A stretch of DNA of 19,220 nucleotides, taken from positions 1 to 19,220 of the forward strand of contig CAYHBN010000020.1 in assembly GCA_964354865.1 (NCBI GenBank), written 5' to 3'. Numbering within the stretch: the first letter of the stretch is position 1; each line of letters begins with the position of its first letter. Below the pieces are notes generated by a model. That model was not told the origin of the DNA. It did no database searches and saw only the letters and a list, made by a program, of their open reading frames with translations. The position numbers and the translations under genes are program-made. Origin of the DNA: JAHFJU01 sp964354865. Lineage in GTDB: Bacteria > Patescibacteriota > Gracilibacteria > UBA1369 > UM-FILTER-53-11. Positions 13,384 through 19,220 of the stretch are shown piece by piece.

Positions 13384-16300
13384 ATGGCAAAGAAGGATCA
13401 AAAAAAGAAAGCCCAGCCTGCTGCAAAGGCAAAACCAAAGCAGCTACCAAAAAAGGCTAAGGCAACTTTGGTGAAGGCCAAAAAGCCCGCGCCCAAAGCG
13501 AAGCTTGCTCCTAAAAAAGCAACAAAACCAGTTGTGGTTCAGAAAAAGCCCGCACAGAAGCCGGTTAAAGCACAAGCTCCTGCTCAGAAAGTCGTAGCTA
13601 AGCCTGCACCTAAAGCTGTTTCTAAAGCGGCTCCTCAAGCAGAGGCTCCTAAAATGGCCGACAAAGCGCAGCAAGTAAAAGTTGCGGTGAAAGCGACTGC
13701 GGCAAAATCCTCTAAAAAACAGAAACCAGAGCCACGAAATGTGAAATTGGGAAATATCGAGACCTACCTACCAGACGACGCGACGCAGGCTGTTCCTTTA
13801 AACGGAGCTGGCCGCGTGTTCTTGAATGACGAAGAAGAAGTAGCGCCAATGCCGAATTTGATTGAAACTCAAATCAACTCATACCGTTGGTTTTTGACGA
13901 AAGGTATTCACGAATTGCTCGATGAAATTTCTCCTATATCTGACTTCTCGGGCAAAAAACTCGAACTTCAGTTCTTGGAACATGGCCTTGGAGAGCCAAA
14001 AAATGAGCCTGAAATCTGTAAGAATAAAAATCTTACGTACGAATCTCCTCTTAAAGTGCATGTACGACTTATATCTAAAGAGAGTGGTGAAATTAAAGAG
14101 CAAGACGTTTTCTTGGGATCAATCCCGCTTATGACTGACCGTGGTACCTTCATTATTAATGGTATTGAACGTGTGGTTGTAAGTCAGATTGTTCGTTCTC
14201 CTGGTGTGTTCTTCGCAAAAAATGCAGCTGCACCAGAGTTCAACAACGCAAAGATTATTCCAAAACGTGGTGCATGGCTCGAAATTGAAACTGATAAGAA
14301 AGGTATTATTACCGTTAAAATCGACCGAAAGCGCAAAATTCCGATTACCAGTTTGCTCCGTGTTTTCGGATTTGCCACTGACAAAGAGATTCTCGATGCG
14401 TTTGCCGACATTAATACAAACCTCAACTACGATTACCTATTGTTGACTCTTGAAAAAGATCCTGCAAAGACAATCGACGAGGCATACCAGCAAATTTACA
14501 AGAAGATTCGTCCGGGAGATTTAGCTACTCCAGAAAATGCAAAGTCACTCATTCAATCAATGTTCTTCGACTACAAGAAGTACGATATGGGTGCTGTTGC
14601 TCGTTACAAACTAAATCGCCGTTTCCGCTTAGATACGCCAAATACGAAGGATTTCCACACTTTTCAAGTAGCTGATTTGGTTCAAATTATCAAATATTTG
14701 ATCCAGTTGAATAATGGAGAAAAAGCGCCAGACGATATCGATCACCTTTCAAATCGTCGTATTCGTGGAGTTGGTGAATTAGTTCAGAATAAATTCCGTG
14801 TTGGTTTGCTTCGAACAGAACGTATTATTAAAGATCGTATGACGGTTATGGATCTCGAGACGGTGACACCAACTCAGTTGGTAAATAGCCGCCCGATTAC
14901 TGCAGCGCTCCGTGAATTTTACGCAAGCTCACAGTTGTCACAGTTCATGGACCAAACCAATCCCCTTGCTGAATTGGCTCACAAACGCCGTCTTTCTGCT
15001 ATGGGTCCCGGTGGTCTTTCACGTGAACGTGCTTCATTCGATGTACGTGACGTGCATCCTTCTCACTACGGCCGTATTTGTCCTATTGCTACTCCTGAAG
15101 GACCAAACATTGGTCTCGTGGTGCATTTGGCTGCATACGCGAAAATTAATGAATTTGGATTTATCGAAACTCCATTCCGCGAAGTTTCTCACACCATGAA
15201 AAATGGTTTGAAAGATTTAATTGGAAGAACTATCAATGATGATATTTCATACAAAGGGAAAGTGATTGCGAAGTTGGGCACCATTATCGACGAGAAACTA
15301 TTTAAAGAACTTGAAAAAACAGACCTTGAACAGATTCCCGTTCGTCCGTACGTAACGAATAAAGTCGCATACTACGATGCTGAATATGAACGAGATTTGA
15401 TTATCGCTCAGGCTAACTCAGATATGAATGCGAAGGGCGAGTTTACTCAAAGCCGTGTTGCGTCACGTATTAATGGCGAGCCTCAGTTGGCTCATATTAA
15501 CGACGTAACCAGCGCCGACGTTTCTCCTAAGCAAATTATTTCAGAGACGACTGCATTGATTCCATTCTTGGAACACGACGATAACACTCGTGCTTCGATG
15601 GGATCTAACATGCAACGTCAGGCTGTTTCACTTATTCGACCTCAGGCTCCGATTGTTGGTACGGGTATGGAAGAGATCGTTGCAAAATCTTCAGGTCAGG
15701 TTACCTTGGCTGAAGAGAGCGGTATGGTTTCATACGTCGATGCTCGAGAGGTTTCAGTAATCTACGAAAGTGGCCGCAAGAAGACTTATAAACTTATTAC
15801 CTACACACGTTCTAACCAGGCTACTTCATTGCACCAACGTGCATGCGTTACAAAAGGCCAAAAGGTGAAACGTGGCGATGTGTTAGCAGATGGTGCATCT
15901 ACCGAAAATGGTGAATTGGCTCTCGGTTCAAACGTACTTGCAGCCTACATGTCATGGCACGGTTATAACTTTGAAGATGCCGTTATTATTTCAGAGAGAA
16001 TGGTACAAAGAGGAGTTTTCGACACCGTTCATATTGAGCACTACACCATTGATGTTCGCGACACGAAACTTGGTCCGGAGATTATTACACGCGACATTCC
16101 AAACGTCGGTGAAAATCGTTTGAAAGATTTAGACGAAGAAGGAATCGTTCGTATTGGTGCGAAAGTTGAAGAAGGCGACATTTTGGTTGGTAAGATTACT
16201 CCAAAAGGTGAAACTGAACTTACCGCAGAAGAAAGACTTTTGCGCGCAATTTTCGGAGATAAAGCCCGCGATGTTAAAGATACCTCATTGCGCATGCCAG

Positions 16301-17310
16301 GAGGTTCATACGGAAAAATCGTCGATGTCACTATCTTTACTCGTAAAGATGGCGATGAGTTGGCAACGGGTGTTAACAAGCAAATTCGTGTCAGCGTTGC
16401 TCAAACAAGAAAAATTTCAGTTGGTGATAAAGTTGCAGGACGTCACGGTAACAAAGGTATTATTGCGCTTATCGTTCCAGACGAAGATATGCCGTACCTA
16501 CCAGACGGACGAGCTGTTGATATCATTTTGAATCCTCTCGGTGTTGCCAGCCGTATGAACATCGGACAGATTCTCGAAACACACGTTGGTTGGGCAGCAC
16601 AAAAGATGGGATTCCGCATCGCGTCTCCTGCTCTTAACGGTATTACAACAGACCAGATCATTGAACAGCTTAAAAAAGCAGATCTTCCTGAAAACGGAAA
16701 AATTCAGCTCTTTGATGGACGCACCGGTGAAGCATTTGATCGTCAAACAACTGTCGGTATTGCCTACATAATGAAGCTGTCTCACTTAATTGAAGACAAG
16801 ATTCACGCTCGTTCTGTCGGTCCATACTCTCTCGTTACTCAGCAGCCTCTCGGAGGAAAAGCACAACACGGAGGTCAGCGTTTCGGAGAAATGGAGGTTT
16901 GGGCACTCGAGGCATACGGTGCCGCTCATACCTTGCAAGAAATGCTCACCATCAAATCTGATGATGTGTATGGTCGTGCAAAATCTTACGAGTCTATTGT
17001 TAAAGGCGAACAGATTAAGAAACCTAGAACACCAGAAAGCTTTAGCGTTTTGGTGAAGGAGTTACAGAGCTTGGGTCTCTCGGTAAATCTTATGAAACTC
17101 AAGACTGACGATAAAATTGAAGAGGATGAATATATTGAAGCAGTTGATCTTCCTGGTGACGAAACCCCGCTTGATCATGACATTCACGAAGCTGAAAAGC
17201 GCGAAATGCCAGACAATATCGTCGTAGCCGGCGATATCGCAGACGGCTTCGAAACTGAAGAAGAAATGGAAGCAAACGAAATGAAAGAAATTGAAGAAGA
17301 GTCAGCATAA
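13384..17310 (+). CDS. rpoB: RNA polymerase beta subunit with long charged tails
   Basis: The 1308-residue product contains a complete beta subunit from about residue 145 (PNLIETQINSYRWFL at 157-171) to about 1240. Landmarks are the rifampicin region SSQLSQFMDQTNPL from 515, with the hot-spot residues equal to E. coli Q513, D516, H526, R529 and S531 all unchanged; ERASFDVRDVHPSHYGRICP; GDKVAGRHGNKG (1014-1025); NIGQILETHVG; and GGKAQHGGQRFGEMEVWALEA near the end. Residues 1-120 are extra: a Lys/Ala/Pro-rich tail (about 35 Lys, only 4 acidic) like histone H1 tails. The last 68 residues are also extra and about 40% Asp/Glu. The tail frame is open and begins at the first ATG after the promoter. 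M91 and M156 are alternative starts. rpoB is followed by ssb, not rpoC. Confidence 0.98.
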   Translation: MAKKDQKKKAQPAAKAKPKQLPKKAKATLVKAKKPAPKAKLAPKKATKPVVVQKKPAQKPVKAQAPAQKVVAKPAPKAVSKAAPQAEAPKMADKAQQVKVAVKATAAKSSKKQKPEPRNVKLGNIETYLPDDATQAVPLNGAGRVFLNDEEEVAPMPNLIETQINSYRWFLTKGIHELLDEISPISDFSGKKLELQFLEHGLGEPKNEPEICKNKNLTYESPLKVHVRLISKESGEIKEQDVFLGSIPLMTDRGTFIINGIERVVVSQIVRSPGVFFAKNAAAPEFNNAKIIPKRGAWLEIETDKKGIITVKIDRKRKIPITSLLRVFGFATDKEILDAFADINTNLNYDYLLLTLEKDPAKTIDEAYQQIYKKIRPGDLATPENAKSLIQSMFFDYKKYDMGAVARYKLNRRFRLDTPNTKDFHTFQVADLVQIIKYLIQLNNGEKAPDDIDHLSNRRIRGVGELVQNKFRVGLLRTERIIKDRMTVMDLETVTPTQLVNSRPITAALREFYASSQLSQFMDQTNPLAELAHKRRLSAMGPGGLSRERASFDVRDVHPSHYGRICPIATPEGPNIGLVVHLAAYAKINEFGFIETPFREVSHTMKNGLKDLIGRTINDDISYKGKVIAKLGTIIDEKLFKELEKTDLEQIPVRPYVTNKVAYYDAEYERDLIIAQANSDMNAKGEFTQSRVASRINGEPQLAHINDVTSADVSPKQIISETTALIPFLEHDDNTRASMGSNMQRQAVSLIRPQAPIVGTGMEEIVAKSSGQVTLAEESGMVSYVDAREVSVIYESGRKKTYKLITYTRSNQATSLHQRACVTKGQKVKRGDVLADGASTENGELALGSNVLAAYMSWHGYNFEDAVIISERMVQRGVFDTVHIEHYTIDVRDTKLGPEIITRDIPNVGENRLKDLDEEGIVRIGAKVEEGDILVGKITPKGETELTAEERLLRAIFGDKARDVKDTSLRMPGGSYGKIVDVTIFTRKDGDELATGVNKQIRVSVAQTRKISVGDKVAGRHGNKGIIALIVPDEDMPYLPDGRAVDIILNPLGVASRMNIGQILETHVGWAAQKMGFRIASPALNGITTDQIIEQLKKADLPENGKIQLFDGRTGEAFDRQTTVGIAYIMKLSHLIEDKIHARSVGPYSLVTQQPLGGKAQHGGQRFGEMEVWALEAYGAAHTLQEMLTIKSDDVYGRAKSYESIVKGEQIKKPRTPESFSVLVKELQSLGLSVNLMKLKTDDKIEEDEYIEAVDLPGDETPLDHDIHEAEKREMPDNIVVAGDIADGFETEEEMEANEMKEIEEESA

Positions 17311-17321
17311 TTTATTACCCT

Positions 17322-17753
17322 ATGCACAACGTTAACAAAGTTTTTCTCATCGGAAATGTAACTCGTGATCCTCAGATTAAAAAAATGGCCAACGGAGAAA
17401 CTATCTGTACATTCGGTCTCGCTACTAACAGAGAATGGGTAACGACCGATGGCAGACAAGACCGCTCAACAGAGTTTCACGAGATTGTATGCTTCGGCGG
17501 ACTAGCCCATGTATCAGAGCTACGCGTACGCAGAGGCGAGCTTCTCAACATTGAAGGCTATGCAAAAACCCGCAGCTGGGACGATAACGAAGGCCTCAAG
17601 CGCTTCCGCACCGAGGTAGTCGCCGAAGAACTCATCATATTGTCCAGGCGAGCAAGCGGAGCGAGCGAGCCCTTCCCCGCAACCCCGGCTCACGAAATGA
17701 ATCCGATGAACGTAGAAACTACAAACGCCGACGCAGCCTCGATCTCATTCTAA
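17322..17753 (+). CDS. ssb: Single-stranded DNA-binding protein
   Basis: This 143-residue SSB has the OB fold at residues 1-107: MHNVNKVFLIGNVTRDPQI, ETICTFGLATNREWV, STEFHEIVCFGGLAHVSE, RRGELLNIEGYAKTRSWDD, RTEVVAEELIIL. A short disordered tail follows. SSB coats single-stranded DNA and recruits repair and replication proteins through an acidic C-terminal tip, usually DDDIPF. Here the end is ADAASISF, which keeps the final Phe and one Asp but lacks the acidic run and the Pro. The gene starts 11 bases after the rpoB stop and ends 33 bases before rpoC, so it is within the polymerase operon. No Shine-Dalgarno sequence is visible. Confidence 0.96.
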   Translation: MHNVNKVFLIGNVTRDPQIKKMANGETICTFGLATNREWVTTDGRQDRSTEFHEIVCFGGLAHVSELRVRRGELLNIEGYAKTRSWDDNEGLKRFRTEVVAEELIILSRRASGASEPFPATPAHEMNPMNVETTNADAASISF

Positions 17754-17786
17754 CAACTCCCCCTCTACCTCTTATCTTTCTCCCCT

Positions 17787-19220
17787 ATGGCAACGCCAAC
17801 AACAGAGATCAACCTACTCGAGCCAAACATCAATAACTTTGATGCTATCTCGGTTGGTATCGCTTCTCCCGAAGAGATTCTTGCATGGTCTCACGGTGAG
17901 ATTAAGAAACCAGAAACTATTAACTACCGAACCCAAAAACCAGAACGCGACGGTCTTTTCTGTGAAAAGATCTTCGGCCCAACTAAAAACTGGGAGTGTT
18001 ACTGTGGAAAATACAAACGTATTCGTTACAAGGGCGTCATTTGTGAAAAATGTGGCGTCGAAGTAACACGTTCAATCGTTCGTCGTGAACGCATGGGACA
18101 TATTAAACTTGCAGTTCCGGTCGCACATATTTGGTACCTTCGCTCTACACCAAGCCGTATTGGTTTGTTGCTTGATTTGCCTATCCGCACACTTGAACAA
18201 GTTGTTTACTTTGCGTCATATATCATCACGCAGTTAGATGAAAAGACAAAAGTAGAGGCTCAAGAACAGCTTCTCATCGAGTTCAAAAACTTTAAGAAAA
18301 AAGTTCAGCTCGATGCAGAAAAAGAAGGAGCAAATGAAAGCGAACTTGCAAAGCGCATGGACGAACTTACCGAGCAACACAACGAGGCAAAAAATGACCT
18401 CGAAGGACTTGCTATCGGTAAAATTCTAAGTGAGCTTGAGTACCGAGACATGTCTATGAAGTTCGGCCATGTGTTTAAAGCAGGCACAGGAGCTGAGTCA
18501 CTTCGTGAAATTATCGGAGATTTGAATCTTGAAAATTTGATCGATACCCTTACCGGTCAACTTACAAAAGCATCAGGCCAGAAGCAGAAAAAACTCATCA
18601 AGAGAATTAAACTTGCTGGTTCACTTTTGAAGGCAAATATTAAAGCAGAGTGGATGATCATGACCATTCTTCCTGTTATTCCACCGGATCTTCGTCCGAT
18701 GGTGCAGCTCGATGGTGGACGTTTCGCCGCATCTGATTTGAACGATTTGTACCGCCGCGTTATTAACAGAAACAACCGTCTTAAAAAACTTATGACGATT
18801 GGTGCTCCAGAAGTTATCTGCCGCAACGAGAAGCGCATGCTTCAAGAAGCGATCGATACTCTTTTGAATAACTCTGCTCGTGCAGGCCGAACCGTATTTA
18901 ACACCGGCGACAAGCGAAAACTTCGCTCACTCTCTGACATGCTCAAGGGTAAGCAAGGCCGATTCCGCCAAAACCTTCTCGGTAAACGTGTCGACTACTC
19001 TGGTCGTTCGGTTATCGTGGTTGGTCCTCGTCTTAAACTCAATCAATGTGGTTTGCCTAAAACAATGGCTCTCGAATTATTCCGTCCGTTCGTTATTGGT
19101 CGCTTAATTCGCGATGGCTATGCTCACAACATTAAGAGTGCTGAAAAACTCATTCAAGGTAACCGAAAAGAAGTTTGGGATATCTTGGAAGACGTTACAA
19201 AAGATCACTATGTATTGCTA
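17787..19220 (+). CDS. rpoC: RNA polymerase beta-prime subunit, N-terminal part (partial)
   Basis: From ATG 17787 the frame is open to the window edge (478 codons). FDAISVGIASPEEILAWS is the N terminus. C71, C73, C86 and C89 (CYC ... CEKC) form the first zinc-binding site. RRERMGHIKLAVPVAHIWYL and the following helices form the clamp. A charged helical insertion (about 150-215) follows. KQGRFRQNLLGKRVDYSGRS and VVGPRLKLNQCGLPKTMALE lead into the active-site region. The window stops just before the expected NRAPTLHR and catalytic NADFDGD motifs. It is preceded by a pyrimidine-rich 33-base spacer after ssb. It pairs with RpoB in the core enzyme. Confidence 0.98.
   Translation, partial: MATPTTEINLLEPNINNFDAISVGIASPEEILAWSHGEIKKPETINYRTQKPERDGLFCEKIFGPTKNWECYCGKYKRIRYKGVICEKCGVEVTRSIVRRERMGHIKLAVPVAHIWYLRSTPSRIGLLLDLPIRTLEQVVYFASYIITQLDEKTKVEAQEQLLIEFKNFKKKVQLDAEKEGANESELAKRMDELTEQHNEAKNDLEGLAIGKILSELEYRDMSMKFGHVFKAGTGAESLREIIGDLNLENLIDTLTGQLTKASGQKQKKLIKRIKLAGSLLKANIKAEWMIMTILPVIPPDLRPMVQLDGGRFAASDLNDLYRRVINRNNRLKKLMTIGAPEVICRNEKRMLQEAIDTLLNNSARAGRTVFNTGDKRKLRSLSDMLKGKQGRFRQNLLGKRVDYSGRSVIVVGPRLKLNQCGLPKTMALELFRPFVIGRLIRDGYAHNIKSAEKLIQGNRKEVWDILEDVTKDHYVLL

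Noticed and set aside
1..19220. CRISPR arrays, tRNA or rRNA genes, transposases
   Set aside because: No regularly spaced repeats, no clover-leaf or GTTCRANYC-like segments in the intergenic regions, and no transposase-like frame were found.
1..19220. Alternative genetic code with UGA as Gly or Trp
   Set aside because: No in-frame TGA occurs in the long conserved genes (dnaK, serS, rpoB, partial rpoC), and the one TGA stop is soon followed by TAA, so it gives no evidence either way.

Overview
The window looks like a chromosomal piece of a Candidate Phyla Radiation (Patescibacteria, probably Parcubacteria-like) bacterium. This is an inference, not a tree. It rests on compact gene spacing, almost no Shine-Dalgarno sequences, many short or leaderless transcripts, an ORF6N-domain protein, RelE/Phd toxin-antitoxin pairs, small secreted proteins without recognisable family, and a modest AT bias. 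The standard code fits: rpoB has no in-frame TGA over 1308 codons. Of 20 stop codons seen, about 13 are TAA, 6 TAG and 1 TGA.

Region 1 (1-5316) is the heat-shock block. The end of hrcA is followed by grpE. The usual grpE-dnaK junction is broken by about 2.4 kb of accessory genes: a divergent RelE/Phd-type pair, an ORF6N DNA-binding protein, a membrane-anchored thioredoxin-like protein and a small unknown. dnaK then restarts from its own consensus promoter, with a CIRCE (HrcA operator) laid over the -10 box. No dnaJ follows.

Region 2 (5340-8496) is accessory. It holds two minus-strand envelope genes (an N-anchored coiled-coil protein and a Cys-rich lipoprotein) with near-consensus promoters, a second RelE/Phd pair with a palindromic operator, and a membrane-anchored HExxH metallopeptidase-like gene whose natural start appears cut off by an in-frame TAA.

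Region 3 (8521-13290) has serS (minus), a tiny Cys-rich membrane protein resembling the LiaI/LiaF transmembrane region, a TIM-barrel sugar-isomerase-like protein with altered metal-ligand positions, an unknown 176-residue protein, and a secreted protein of three beta-rich repeats ending at a strong terminator.

Region 4 (13291-19220) is the RNA polymerase block rpoB-ssb-rpoC. RpoB carries a histone-H1-like Lys/Ala/Pro N-terminal tail of about 120 residues and an acidic C-terminal tail of about 68 residues. A single-stranded DNA-binding protein gene sits between rpoB and rpoC. rpoC runs off the window just before its catalytic motif.

The most striking signals are: (a) two perfect, compensatorily varying DNA palindromes inside the ORF6N gene; (b) the charged tails on RpoB and the ssb insertion between rpoB and rpoC; (c) the nonsense-interrupted metallopeptidase-like gene; (d) a window-wide pattern of Shine-Dalgarno-free and probably leaderless starts.
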